Shown: piece by piece, positions 11,265 through 22,226 of the stretch
Layout of the letters: every line of letters starts with the position of its first letter
Position numbering within the stretch: position 1 is the first letter of the stretch
From: Amoebidium appalachense
Lineage: Eukaryota; Ichthyosporea
Direction: 5' to 3'
Length of the DNA: 64,000 nt
Assembly: GCA_963693365.1 (NCBI GenBank)
Contig: CAVNZM010000004.1
Span: forward strand, 8,122,001 to 8,186,000
Translations under genes and position numbers: made by a program
Notes under the pieces: generated by a model
Database searches by the model: none
Seen by the model: the letters and a program-made list of their open reading frames with translations, nothing else
What the model was told of the DNA's origin: nothing

Positions 11265-11528
11265 ATGGCGCGATCTAGTGCAATGGCCCTCTCGGGGGCC
11301 CTTGCCACTGCATTTTTCGTTTACCATGTTTCAGCCGCCGATTCACAAGAAAACACCACCTTTCTGGCTGGGGTAGAGGGCATGACGGCCCAGTTTGAGC
11401 ACTTGAAGGTTTCTGCACAGCAGCAGCTCGACTGGTATGGACACAAGGTTGAAACGGCGTGGCAGTACATGCTGGACAACTATGATGAATTTACCATCTG
11501 CTCCATCTTCACTTTTATTCTGCACGAG
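11265..11528 (+). CDS. methylsterol monooxygenase exon 1
   Basis: Starts at ATG in the context CATCATGG. It encodes an N-terminal hydrophobic segment and about 60 variable residues, then [13 protein letters not shown] entering the first membrane region. The donor is GAG/GTAATC. Confidence 0.85.
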
Positions 11529-12765
11529 GTAATCCTTCATTCACTGTGGCGTTTATTCATTGTGGCGTTTAGGCAGATAATCTGGGCGTGGTTGTACGGA
11601 TGCTTCCCTTTTGCTAACAGGAACTGTGTCACAAGGAAGAAGCCTGGGTAGGAAGAGAATGGGGTCTAGGTGGAGGAAGAAGGAGAGGGGCGGAGGAGGG
11701 GGGATCTAGGGGGAAAGGGGGTCAGTGGAGTGTGTGTCCTTTTCTGTGTTCAACTTTTGCACGAGCGTACGGTTGTTAAATTGGTAGTTTGTTGGGTGCA
11801 TTTTGGTGCACACAAGCACCCGTGCCTGCCCCCCTCCCCCTCCCCCCCCTCCCCTCTTCCCCCCGCCCACACACACACACACTACACCCCGGGGCCCACT
11901 GCTGTCCGCTGGCTGTGCTTCAAACACGCATTCTAACACCGATCCTGTGGGTGTGTTGTTGTCTATTCTTTTGACGTGTACCTTGACACCTACCGGTCCA
12001 GCCCCCCTCCCTCCCCCCTTCCCCGGGGCTCCCCCAGTGACTCACCCCCCAGTCGGTCAACTCACTCTTCTAAGTCACTGATCTCTTCATCCTTCCAGAT
12101 GTTTACACCCCCAATCCTTTCATCATCACACGCACCGTTGTTTCTTTTGCCCCCCCCCCCCCTCCCCTCCCCCCGCCCCCTTCTACCTTCCCCACCCCCA
12201 CCCCCTCCCCCCCCCCCCCCCTCCCCTCCCCCTCCCCCCCCCCCCCCCCCCCCCCCCCCACACACACACACATGCCGCTGCCCGCCGACCCAGTCACACC
12301 CGCCTCCGCGGCTATTCTTCGTTTCCTTTTTTTCTTGTGACGTTCTAGCTCTCGCCCTGTGTAACCATGTATATATACATATATATATAAGTCCATGTGT
12401 TCCCCCCTATATATATATAGATATAAGTCCATGTGTTCCCCCCCCCCCCCCCCCCCCCCCCTTCCGGGCCCCCTGACCCGTGCTTACCCGTGGTCGCAAT
12501 TGCAGGACGTTCTGGTGGTTGTTTCTGTAAATATTCCCTACTGTGAACCGGCACATGCCCACTAACACGATCCAACCTACATACCTTTTCCTTCCTCTCC
12601 TCAACTCTAACATTATCTCCCCCACATCCCTCCCCCCACCCCACCCGGGCTTTACCCCCCACCCCCCCTCCCAACCCCCCACCCCAAAACCCTGGGCACA
12701 CAACGTCCAGATACACGTGATATGTGTGATCCGTCCACCCACGACACCACATTCACGTAAACATA

Positions 12766-12801
<36 letters not shown>

Positions 12802-12839
12802 AACCAACCTTGGAGTACACACGTACACATGCAAACACA

Positions 12840-12885
<46 letters not shown>

Positions 12886-13206
12886 CACACACCAATACAC
12901 AGGCCGCCTACTTCGGTTTCAGCCTCCCATGGCTTCTCATTGACCAGATCCCCTTTTTCCGCAAGTACAAGATCCAGTCAGCCAAACCAAACACATGGGC
13001 CCAGCAGTGGAGATGTTTCAAGGCTCTGCTGTTTAACCACATAGTGATCCAGTTCCCCATGATGCTTCTCTTTCACAGAGTGGTTAAGGAGTTTGGCTTC
13101 AGCATCGAGCTGCCCTTGCCACCAGTCACGACGATGGCCTGGCAGGTGCGTTGGGCGGTTTCCTCAGCTCTAGTTGATAAATTTGGCATGGAATGTGTGT
13201 GTGTGA

Positions 13207-13243
<37 letters not shown>

Positions 13244-14204
13244 GTTGAAGGGGGGGGGGGGGGGGGGAGGGGGGAGGGATAGGTGGGTGTAGAGGGGATG
13301 AAAGGGGGGGGGGGAGTAGGGGAAGGGAGGGTTAGGGTAAGTATCGAGAGCGTCGCAAGGGATTGGGAGTAAGGAACGAAAGAGAAAAAAGGGAGGTATG
13401 TGTGGCAGGGGAAGAAATGGCATGTGTATGTGCATGGAGCAAGCAAGGAACGTGGGGCAGTGGCGGCCTGGGAGGAGGGGAAGGGGGGGGGGGGGGGGGG
13501 GGACCGGAGGGTGAAGAAGGGGGTATGTAGGTGAGTGGAATGCAAAGGCTACACCGACCCAAGGGAGGATCCGGGAGGGGTGGGGGGAGAGGGGGGGGGG
13601 GGGGGGCTTGTCTAAGGCAACGGACTTGCTAAAATATCAGATTCGCTTCTATATGGAGCCCTTTAGTCAAGAACAGGAAATCAGTGTGCTATTGGCAAAG
13701 AGTGAAATACACGCACCAACATGCATGGATGCGTACACATGCACACACGCAAGTACAATTTCACACACACATGCGTATGCCCTGATACAGATGCGCACAT
13801 GCACATACACAACACCGACACACACTCTCTCAGTCTCACACACACACAGTGCTCACACCTACATGAGTGCACCCATGCATACATAAACGCTCACACCCCT
13901 CACACACATACCTTTACACACACACACACACACACACACACGGGGGTTTATGCTGTTTACTCGAGGCAAAGAGAGACCAGTCTCAGGTATGGGGGGGTTT
14001 TGCTCGGAATATCCCCTCAGCAGTATATCATGATCACGTACATAGCTGTCGGGTGATGATTATATATCAGGGTTTACTTTCTCTACGAGACACCATAAAG
14101 ACTTAAGAAAAATCAATTAGTTGGAGTTCTCCGGTTTTTTTTTTTTTTGGTTTTTTTTTTGGTTTTTTTTTTCGGGCTCCCCTGGGACACTCGGTATCAG
14201 CTGG

Positions 14205-14261
<57 letters not shown>

Positions 14262-15508
14262 AGAATTTTGTAATGATGTGTTTCTCAAGCCAATCAATAC
14301 ATCTAATAAACAGGTTGTAGTTTCGCGTGTTTAGTATAAAATCAAGGATGTTGTAATTTTTAGGTAGGCTATCTTTCTGGGTGTCTGTTGTGAATGTGAC
14401 GTGTGCGTGTTGCGGTATTATGTGGTCTATCAAACTACATTTGGCGATACATGACCGTTTAAACTGGTGTGTGTGTGTGTTGTTTGGGCATGCAAACGAT
14501 GCCACCTTATACTTATTAGATCTCCACTGTATAGCACGTGTACAGTAAAAGCGTGGTATGTGATCAATATTACCATCAGCTAGAGAAAGACCAATTCTAC
14601 AGGAAGGTAATATGTATTTAGGTGTTACACATTTGCGAGTGCCATATTTGGCAATATGGTTAAGGCGGCCATTATATATAAAACGAGACATAAGGCTTAG
14701 TTTTTCAAGGTGTATGCTTTCATCGGGTCTGGTGTCGTGTGGTATCTTTTTCCATTTGTTATATTGCGTATTATCTTGTGATTGTGTACATGTCTGATAA
14801 GTGGCAGTCCAAAGTCACACGCACACTTTTGCGGGGTTTATTTGTATTTGTGCCCGGGGGAAAAGGGGAGAGAGAGGAAAGGAAAGAGGGAAGAGGTGAG
14901 AGGGGACAGGTCGGATAGAGAAGAGAGGGTGGGAGGGCAAGTACTTCTTTAAGCGGCTTGTGTGCTTATTGAATTTCAGCGCGAGATGGGATACTCTAGC
15001 AGCTATTGGGACCAGACCATATATCGAGAGCGTTACAGGCCCAGGTTTACAACAGTTGCTAGATAGAAAGGAGGCAACTTCTGCTTCAAGGAAATTTGCC
15101 AAGGGTTTAAGCGCTCTAGTTCTCTCTTTCTTGATCCAAGCGGCGAGAAGGGGTAAACCATATTCACATGCCGGGAAGACAAAAGTGCGAATAAATGTAA
15201 GTCTAATTGAAAGGATGGAGGGGTGTGTCTTTAAAAATATTAGCCGAGAAGAAAGCTAACCGCTTACGAGCCAGCTCTACCCTCTTTTCGACCATATGGG
15301 AAAACATAACACCAACAGAATTAACCGGAACACCAAGATATTTGTATTCTGGAACTATAGGTACAGGTTTAGATGATAATGTAAATGTGCGTAAGTTGTT
15401 AGCTATATCAGGTACAAGAACACCACATTTGTCTATGTTAAGGATCATAAGGTTTGCCTTGCACCTACACACACACACACACATACACACACGCACACAC
15501 ACGCACAC

Positions 15509-15588
<80 letters not shown>

Positions 15589-15672
15589 GTGCTCAGCGCA
15601 ACAAACTGTAGCAGGCACCAGATATGAATGCATGGCTCTCAACAGCATTTGCCACCCACAGATCACAATGCC

Positions 15673-15721
<49 letters not shown>

Positions 15722-15982
15722 ACAAAAAAGATTGCTTAACCAATAAGAACTCTAGCTAACAGCCCATCCCATAATAGGTAATTGCGTTTTTCCTGATTGA
15801 GGATTTCTATTTTTATTGGATCCACCGACTGCTGCACCACCGCAGCATTTACAAATACGTCCACAAGGTAATAGGGTCCCTCCCCCCCCCCCCTTTCCCC
15901 CCGCCCCCACCCTCCTCGCCCTTCGCACACACCACACCACCACCACCAGCCGGAAGTGCCGTGGAAACCTACCGCGCCTGGG

Positions 15983-16059
<77 letters not shown>

Positions 16060-16791
16060 TTTCTCTCCCATGTGACGGCACCTTGTCAAATCATGCTGGG
16101 GCTACGAAATTGTTTTTATCATATCTGCTTCTTTTACTGCACTAGCAAGGCATGTATGCCTGTTATAGGCAGTTTGAATGCATAGTGAATGGTTGGAGGC
16201 CGATGCATGAGTTGCCTGTTAATATAGGCATTCCCTGCCCCTTCCAAGCCATTCTGCTCCCAAGGATCAGACAAACCGCACCTGAGATTATTCTTGCCCT
16301 CCCTCCCCCCCCCATTCCCCTCCTCCTCTCTCCTTCCCCTTCTTTTCTGCCTGCCGCACACACCAGAACATATCTAGCCCTGTTGCTCATCGCTGTAGCC
16401 CCCCCCCCCCTCCCCCTCCTCTCCCCAAACACCTCCTTCTTCTCCCTTCAACATGCATACACACTTTGCCAATTTTGACGGCGTCGCTTATTCCCTACCC
16501 CCTGCATTACACATCGTGTTATCCGTTGTTCTTGTGTACTTCGTACGTTATGACGCATTCAACCCCCCCCCCCCCCCCCCCCCCCCCTCCCCAGGTGCAC
16601 CACGAGCACACCCACCCATTTGGCATCTCAGCCGAGTATGCGCACCCCATCGAGACTGTTTTCTTGGGCATCGGCACCATCCTAGGGCCCCTGTTCTTTG
16701 CCCGCCACCTGCTGACTCTGTGGGTGTGGCTGGTCTTCCGCCTCTATGAGACAAGTAGGGTCCTTGTACTTCGTACTTTATGACGCATTCA

Positions 16792-16824
<33 letters not shown>

Positions 16825-16988
16825 AGAGGTTAAAAGTTGAAACAATCGGGTACCGTGGATGACTTGGGGAACCCCCGAGTATGGGCTCTGCTTATTGTGC
16901 ATACTCTCTGTGTGGTTTGCCCTCTGCAACGGGTTGTCCGTTAGAAAGTCCCACTCCGTATTCTGTAAGGCGTTCTAACCTCCTCCTG

Positions 16989-17021
<33 letters not shown>

Positions 17022-18187
17022 TCCCCCGTCCCGGTCATGGATGTGCACTTCGTACTCTGTAACTCATTCTAACCCCCCCCCCCTCCCCCCCCCCCCCCCC
17101 CCCTCCCCCCCCTCTTCCCCTCCTCCTTTCCCCCTTCCCTCCCTCCGCTACCCCATGTGTGTGCCTCTCAGAAGCTTTGTTGTGTTGTCCGTTGTAAATG
17201 CGTAGTTCGTTCTCTGTGACACACATAATATGTCCCCACTCCCCCCGCAGGGAGGGGGGGCTTTCACAACTCACAAATAGGTAGAGACATGTTTATACGG
17301 CCAACGCTAGAAAGAGCAACTGAGCTTTTGTAAGGTAGCCTCTCTCGGGTCCCTGCTCCTCCTCTCCCCCCTCCCTCCCCCTCCCCCCCCATCTTCCCCC
17401 TCCCTCCCTCTGTCTTCCTCCCTCCCTGTCTCGCTGTCTTTCTTGTCTTCCTCCTTCCCTGTCTCACTGTCTTTCTTCCTTTTTAGGCTCTAATCTTACT
17501 ATGTTAATGATCCAATGATCCACAGTTGAGGACCACTCCGGCTACGATCTGCCCTTCAATCCCACCAACTTGATTCCTTTCTGGGGTGGCCCGGTTCACC
17601 ACGACCACCACCATAAGGTGTGTTGGCATTCTTTTGTGCACTGGGCTTCCCAACATGTGTGTGTGTGTGTGCGCGCGCGCGCGTGCGAGTGTGTGTGTGT
17701 GTTTTAACTATTTGGGCTCTATTTGTGGGTGTGGGTGTGGGTGTGTGCAGACTGGTGGGGGGGGGGGGGGGGGGGGAGTGAGGGCCCGGGGGCAGGAGGG
17801 GAGGGGGGAGGGGGAGAGTGAGGGCCGGGGGGGGGGGGGGGTTGAATGGTGTTTGGGTGTGTGTGTGTGGGTGTGTTTTTTTTGGGGGGAGGGGGGGAGG
17901 GCGGGAGGGCAGGGGGAGGGGGGGCAGGTGAACAAGTGCCCTGTGGTCTACAAGTGGTTGACTGTACGAGAGTTGGGGTTGGAGCGAGTGGTCTGTGTGT
18001 GCTGTTTTGATGTGTTTGCGTTTATTGTGCGCATGTGCACATGCCCGTGTGTGCCTGCAAGGTGGATGTGGTTGTGTGTTCATGTGTACCTGTGTTTTAG
18101 GGGGAAGGCCTTTTTTAATTTTTTTTTTATTTTTTTTATTCTTTTATTTTTTATTATTTTTTTTTTGGTGGTCGTGGTGGTGGTGGT

Positions 18188-18219
<32 letters not shown>

Positions 18220-19153
18220 GGGATAGTTGTGCATGGTGACTCTCGTACCGTCGTGTCCCACTGAACAGTGGCTTCAAATGTAGATTATTATTAGACCAGT
18301 CAGTCTGCAAGACGCTACATTGGTATTGACTCGACACGACGGCACGAGAGTCACCATGCACCACTATCCCCCCCCCCCCCCCCCCCCCCCCCCCCCACCA
18401 AAAAATAAATAAATAAAATAAAATAAAAAAACCTTCCCCCTAATACACAGGTACACATGAACACACAACCACATGCACCTTGCAGGCACACACGGGCATG
18501 TGCACATGCGCACAATAAACACAAACACATCAAAACAGCACACACAGACCACTCGCTCCAACCCCAACTCTCCTACAGTCAACCACTGCAGTAACAAACA
18601 ACATATCCTGTTTTTGACAGACGTTTGACGGCAACTATGCGTCTGTGTTTTCGTTCTGGGACTGGCTGTTTGGGACGGACATTCAGTTCCAAGAACACCA
18701 GAAGAAGCTGGCACCGGACCACAAGCTGAGGTTCGTACGTGTGTACGTGTGTACTTGTATGTGGGTGTGTAGGTGTGCGTGTGCACTTCTGTATGTGTGT
18801 GTGTGTGTTGGTGTGTGCGTGTCTGTTCGTGCGCGCATGTAGGTTGATGTTTGCTCAGATTTGTTCTGCTTCCTCTTCTCACTCCCCGAAGGGAAGTGCG
18901 GGGGGGGGGGGGGGGGGGGGGGGGAAGGCAGGTACATGTGGTAGTCAAAATATTCCTGATATCATTGCCTCTCCTCCCCCCCACTACCCAAAGACAATCT
19001 CTGTGTTCGCTCGTGTTTTCAACCTGCATTATGTTGTCCATGAGTATGTACCTCGCACTTGATAAGGGATTCTACCCCCCATACCCCTACCCCCCCCCCC
19101 CCCCCCCTCCCCTCCTTTGGTTCTAAGACAATTCTGGTGCCCCCCTCTCCCCC

Positions 19154-19189
<36 letters not shown>

Positions 19190-19542
19190 TTCCCCCCAAC
19201 TACCAATAAAAGAGCATGGGCTCTGCTTATGTTGCACACTCCAGCGTGTCCATTATTTTGCACATCTGTGTGGTGTTCTCCTTTGTCATTAGTCTTGGTA
19301 CGTCCTACTGTTCCGGCACATTCTAACCAGGCCTACCCCCCTACCCCTTCCTTTCCCCCCCACCTGCCCTCCACGCACGCACACACACACTCACATTCAA
19401 ACTCAAACTCAAACTCTCACACTCACACTCACACTCACACTCACACTCACTCACACACACATACACACACAGCCCCTTGTACCCTGCCCAGTTCCGCACG
19501 GGCTTGGAAACCGACACCAAGATTAACAAGAAAGCCGACTGA
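11265..19542 (+). CDS. C-4 methylsterol monooxygenase (sterol C-4 methyl oxidase), seven exons
   Basis: A di-iron ER-membrane oxidase of the fatty acid hydroxylase superfamily that removes C-4 methyl groups during sterol synthesis. Exons are 11265-11528, 12903-13145, 15778-15867, 16595-16754, 17526-17617, 18621-18730 and 19473-19542, joining in phase to 342 residues. That is somewhat longer than animal and yeast homologues, through the N-terminus. The three histidine boxes are present: HRLLH; HKVHH, formed only by splicing exon 3 to exon 4; and HHDHHH. Other family motifs are [37 protein letters not shown] and [16 protein letters not shown]. An N-terminal hydrophobic stretch (residues 5-24) may be a signal or membrane anchor. 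The tail is Lys-rich (KINKKAD). An alternative donor/acceptor pair (18734/19492) also keeps frame for the last junction. Confidence 0.92.
11529..12902 (+). other. intron 1 of the methylsterol monooxygenase gene
   Basis: Contains C tracts (12146-12165, 12208-12260, 12438-12462), a short TATATA-rich repeat pair near 12367-12440 carrying ATATAAGTCCATGTGTTCCC, and (CA)n up to the acceptor. No other gene is seen. Confidence 0.75.
12903..13145 (+). CDS. methylsterol monooxygenase exon 2
   Basis: The acceptor follows (CA)n. It encodes [20 protein letters not shown], typical of the family, and ends CAG/GTGCGT in phase 0. Confidence 0.9.
13196..13606. repeat. (GT)n and poly(G) tracts, intron 2
   Basis: GT dinucleotides at about 13196-13240 followed by G runs and G/A mixtures up to 13606. 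It is non-coding; minus-strand Pro-rich frames here are artefacts. Confidence 0.88.
13720..13941. repeat. (CA)n tract flanking LINE copy 2
   Basis: An imperfect CA array in intron 2 that abuts the 3' end of the LINE fragment at 13942. The other end of the fragment also meets a CA array. Confidence 0.85.
13942..15465 (-). mobile_element. LINE copy 2, 3' fragment in intron 2
   Basis: A minus-strand copy of the same LINE, keeping the 3' UTR (T/G-interrupted tract at 14133-14172 on the plus strand, GT array at 14205-14258) and the C-terminal half of ORF2 to the WCKANLM region. It has several indels and substitutions relative to the copies at 7.8 and 35 kb, so it is older. It sits antisense to the host gene and is flanked by (CA)n on both sides, so no target duplication can be read. 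Confidence 0.88.
14260..15465 (-). pseudogene. LINE ORF2 C-terminal remnant
   Basis: Fragments in different frames: 14260-14691 encodes the C-terminal His/Cys region, 14815-15102 the [19 protein letters not shown] part, and upstream bases encode [13 protein letters not shown]. Frame breaks and the missing RT core make it non-functional. Confidence 0.85.
15466..15724. repeat. (CA)n, then C tract, then (CA)n
   Basis: A CA array to about 15587, unique sequence, and a C tract at 15676-15707, just upstream of the small exon 3. Confidence 0.88.
15778..15867 (+). CDS. methylsterol monooxygenase exon 3 (first His box)
   Basis: A short 90-base exon, [17 protein letters not shown] then [13 protein letters not shown], after acceptor ATAATAG and before donor GTAATA. 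It contains HRLLH and the first His of the second box. It is easily missed by ORF-based annotation. Confidence 0.9.
15986..16054. repeat. (CA)n microsatellite, intron 3
   Basis: Pure CA dinucleotides within intron 3. Confidence 0.9.
16490..16590 (+). repeat. poly(C)-ended intronic repeat abutting the exon 4 acceptor
   Basis: CTGCATTACACATCGTGTTA, then CTTGTGTACTTCGTAC, then TGACGCATTCAACCCC match the unit seen in ARPC1 introns. Its C run forms the polypyrimidine tract of the acceptor at 16594. Confidence 0.8.
16595..16754 (+). CDS. methylsterol monooxygenase exon 4 (second His box)
   Basis: The acceptor is a C tract of about 25 bases then TCCCCAG; the donor is GTAGGG. It encodes [20 protein letters not shown] and a membrane segment. 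Terminal parts of the poly(C)-ended repeat lie immediately on both sides. Confidence 0.92.
16760..17110 (+). repeat. poly(C)-ended intronic repeats downstream of exon 4
   Basis: Three successive pieces. The first, TTGTACTTCGTACTTTATGA then CGCATTCAAACCCC, starts 6 bases into the intron. The second, from about 16824, has GAGTATGGGCTCTGCTTATT and ends GCGTTCTAACC. The third has GTGCACTTCGTACTCTGTAA and ends CATTCTAACCCC. Confidence 0.8.
17526..17617 (+). CDS. methylsterol monooxygenase exon 5 (third His box)
   Basis: The acceptor is TCCACAG. It encodes [20 protein letters not shown] then [10 protein letters not shown]. The donor is AAG/GTGTGT. Confidence 0.92.
17952..18588. repeat. large inverted repeat (fold-back) in intron 5
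   Basis: The left arm at about 17952-18258 and the right arm at about 18333-18588 are reverse complements over some 250-300 bases, apart from homopolymer lengths and a few substitutions. Examples are the shared core GGAGCGAGTGGTCTGTGTGT and the inner ends TGCATGGTGACTCTCGT and ACGAGAGTCACCATGCA. The arms enclose a 74-base spacer that itself holds CCACTGAACAGTGG. Each arm contains a long G or C tract. There is no coding content. The transcript could form a long hairpin just before exon 6. Confidence 0.9.
18621..18730 (+). CDS. methylsterol monooxygenase exon 6
   Basis: The acceptor is TTTTTGACAG. It encodes [20 protein letters not shown] and a charged stretch. The donor is GAG/GTTCGT; the GTACGT four bases further on is an alternative. 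Confidence 0.85.
18897..19189 (+). repeat. intron 6 G and C tracts with a partial poly(C)-ended repeat
   Basis: A G run lies at about 18899-18924. A partial repeat unit (CTGCATTATGTTGTCCATGA to GATTCTACCCC) is at about 19024-19077, followed by C tracts to 19189. Confidence 0.75.
19214..19328 (+). repeat. poly(C)-ended intronic repeat, intron 6
   Basis: GAGCATGGGCTCTGCTTATG through GGCACATTCTAACC, a diverged copy whose terminal C run is short. (CA)n/(TCACAC)n follows up to the exon 7 acceptor. Confidence 0.65.
19473..19542 (+). CDS. methylsterol monooxygenase exon 7, stop TGA
   Basis: The acceptor is CACACAG at 19471-19472. It encodes [20 protein letters not shown] then AD and TGA. The phase fits the donor at 18730. 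An alternative acceptor at 19491 would need the alternative donor. Confidence 0.68.
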
Positions 19543-20014
19543 GCTCGAGGGCAACCATATCGCACCTGATCCTTTTTTTTTTTTTGCTTTTTTTCCTGGT
19601 TCCCTTCTTATTTCTCTCTTCTTTACGGTGCACACATGGTAAGCTTTAGCGTGTATGAATGGGTATCATATTTCTCCCTTGACCCTATGAAAGTCGTCCT
19701 GGTTGCCGTTCATGAATTCATTGCTTAAGATGATTTTGTTATCGTGTCATTAGCCCCAAGCCCCCCCCCCCCCCCCCCTCCTTTTTTATAATTTTTGTTT
19801 TTCCATCTGGGGGTTTCTAGCCCTGCTATATGTATCCAATTAGCAGTCAGGCTAGACCTGGAAAAATATGAAGTAGCAGAGTACTGCTGCCAGGAGCAAC
19901 AGTGACTAACAGACCTTTCTGTGCTGGTTTCACACACATGTTCTGCTCTGTTTACAGTACGAAGTGATTTGATTTCAAGTATAGCATAGCATGTACTGAT
20001 GTGCCTCTTGAAAA

Positions 20015-20020
20015 AATAAA
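20015..20020 (+). promoter_or_regulatory. candidate polyadenylation signal AATAAA
   Basis: A canonical hexamer about 470 bases after the methylsterol monooxygenase stop. Assignment is by position only. Confidence 0.25.
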
Positions 20021-20138
20021 ATCCACCAATTGTCGTATATACACACATGCCAAATTCCCGTGCCACCTATATTTGTAAGGTCTCTTCATATGCAGCCGTT
20101 GCTGTTTCCCTGGAGTATATGATAAATCATCATGCCCG

Positions 20139-20173
<35 letters not shown>

Positions 20174-20316
20174 CCGCCCGCCCAATAACCACTGCTTCCA
20201 CTACCACTCTTGGTGGCGTGTACGTGGTCTTTTCTGCTGGAATTCATGTGCACGTGCACGTCAACGTGCCTATCACTGCGTCACTGACTCGACCGTAAAG
20301 CACAGTTACTACTTCC

Positions 20317-20359
<43 letters not shown>

Positions 20360-20430
20360 TTCCCCCCTCCCCCATTTTCCCCGCACCTCTTGTAATTATG
20401 TAACACCTCCCCCCCCCTCCTTCCTCACTC
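20139..20430. repeat. C-tract block, intergenic
   Basis: C tracts of 30 to 40 bases at about 20139-20170 and 20319-20359 plus shorter runs. No coding sequence. Confidence 0.88.
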
Positions 20431-20559
20431 TCCCCCCCCCCCTTCCACTGAGTTCGGCCGTGCCTACCTGAGCCCTTAACCGCTCGAGCAACCATCTGGC
20501 TGTTTTCCTCGTACAATAGCTCATATCCAAGGGCATAGCCAAATGTACATGTACACGAG

Positions 20560-20870
20560 TAACTCAGTCTCGACATGTATGCACAATACTCTCATGATCA
20601 CGCCTTTGTATGATACTGTACGTACTTCCCACGGGCAGAGTAATAGTACTGTATACTGTTTCCGAGGGACCCAGCTCTCAAGTAATAGTACTGTATATAC
20701 TGGATCCGGCCCTCGCTCCCCTCCCTCGAGCTCCCTTCCCTCCCCCCCTCCCCCTCCTCTCCCCCGGGCACGAATTCGCAATTGCAACCCCCGTCGCTCC
20801 CGGCCCTCCCAATCCTCTTTCGGTTTTCCCCACCTTTTTTTTTAATGACTTCCGAATTCTACTACCGAGG
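20560..20870 (+). repeat. diverged dispersed repeat, copy a
   Basis: Shares ordered blocks with 22090-22310: ACTCAGTCTCGACAT, TGTATGATACTG, AGTAGTACTGTA-like, C-rich tract, GCAATTGCAAC, GCTCCCGGCCC, TCGAATTCTAC-like. Function is unknown. Copy b ends where LINE-2 homology begins, so it may be part of that element's 5' region. Confidence 0.7.
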
Positions 20871-21129
20871 GGAAGGCCAGGCCACATGCACACGATCCAG
20901 GCTGATTTGACAGTTTGACAGCACGCAACTGCAACTGCAGATGCCATATTGAAGTGTGATCGTTCTGTCACAGTGAGCGGTGCTCACCAGGTGACCGTCC
21001 TTCAATACGGGCCCATTGAACAAGATTCGGCGCAAACTTTTACTTTAGTGTATATTTTGGCGTTCAAGTATGTACAGAGTTGGCCTTTGGTTTGTGATAT
21101 TGATTAAACACTGTAGTGGGCCCCAAAGC

Positions 21130-21210
21130 AGGTGACAAGGGGAGCTTCAGGGGAGCTTCAGGGGGGAGGGCCTGGCAGGGGAGGGGGGAGCCTCAGGGCC
21201 GAGGGAGGGG

Positions 21211-21247
<37 letters not shown>

Positions 21248-21351
21248 GATTAAAGGTACCGGGGGCAAGGAGGTCCGGGGGTGCCACGGGTGGGGAATGG
21301 GGGGAGGGGGGGGGGGGGGGGGGGGGAGGGGGGGGGAGAACAGAGGGCATG

Positions 21352-21383
<32 letters not shown>

Positions 21384-21387
21384 GGGG
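21130..21387. repeat. poly(G) tracts, intergenic
   Basis: Three G runs of 25 or more bases at about 21210-21246, 21309-21327 and 21353-21382 separated by G/A mixtures. It is non-coding. Confidence 0.9.
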
Positions 21388-21710
21388 TGTAAAACACGAC
21401 CACTGTATGTACAGATGCTATGGGAAAAAAAGCATGAGAAAAACAATCAACCCGGACCAAGGGCAGCCCATGATGGCGATGAGGATAGTGTAACTTTGAA
21501 AAACGTATTCGGATTCATGGATCACACATGTACACGACTCCATGTACGTCTGAACTCTCATTAAGTGCAGAATCTGATTCGATGCATCTAAGAAGAAAGG
21601 GGAATATCAACACACAAATACCCAACACCTAATAGGGGTTGTCAGCCAAATATAATCCAATTGCCTATCTGTGTACTCCTTCACCCCCACCCCCCCATCC
21701 CCCACCCCCC

Positions 21711-21775
<65 letters not shown>

Positions 21776-22089
21776 TGTAGCCCCCCCTTTCTCTCCCCCA
21801 AACAGCACCTTCCGCCATTTAGAGGATATTGGCTCTATAGTAGGTCCCAACACAAATTGATCTGTTTTTACCGCCCCCTCCCCCCTCCCCCCTTCCCCCT
21901 CTCCCCCCCCGCACCTCTCAGGGTCCCCCCTCCACTCCCCTCTCCGCCAGCTAAGTCCTCCCCCGCTCCCCCAGCCCCTCCCCTCCTTCCTCCCCTGAGT
22001 CCTTAGCTCAGTGGAGCAACGTTAACGGTCCACTGCAGCTGCCTTTCCCGTACGCAAATTCACCTTAGGCTACCTGCAAGCGCATATAT
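21388..22089. other. intergenic, (CA)n and C-rich, no gene seen
   Basis: Holds a (CA)n array at about 21712-21773 and C-rich sequence at 21870-21998. Nothing else is supportable. Confidence 0.6.
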
Positions 22090-22191
22090 ACACGATACTC
22101 AGTCTCGACATTATACACAATGGTCGCATTATGTATGATACTGAACTTCTCACTTTTGCAGATTAGTAGTACTGTACCCTGGTTCCGACTC

Positions 22192-22226
<35 letters not shown>

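Noticed and set aside
18734-19492. Alternative last intron of the sterol oxidase (donor 18735, acceptor 19491)
   Set aside because: It keeps frame but gives a Phe-Phe junction. The 18731/19472 pair has an equally good donor and keeps a longer conserved-looking tail; transcript data would decide.
21132-21460. Gly-rich and Pro-rich frames of 70-100 codons
   Set aside because: Poly(G)/poly(C) artefacts.
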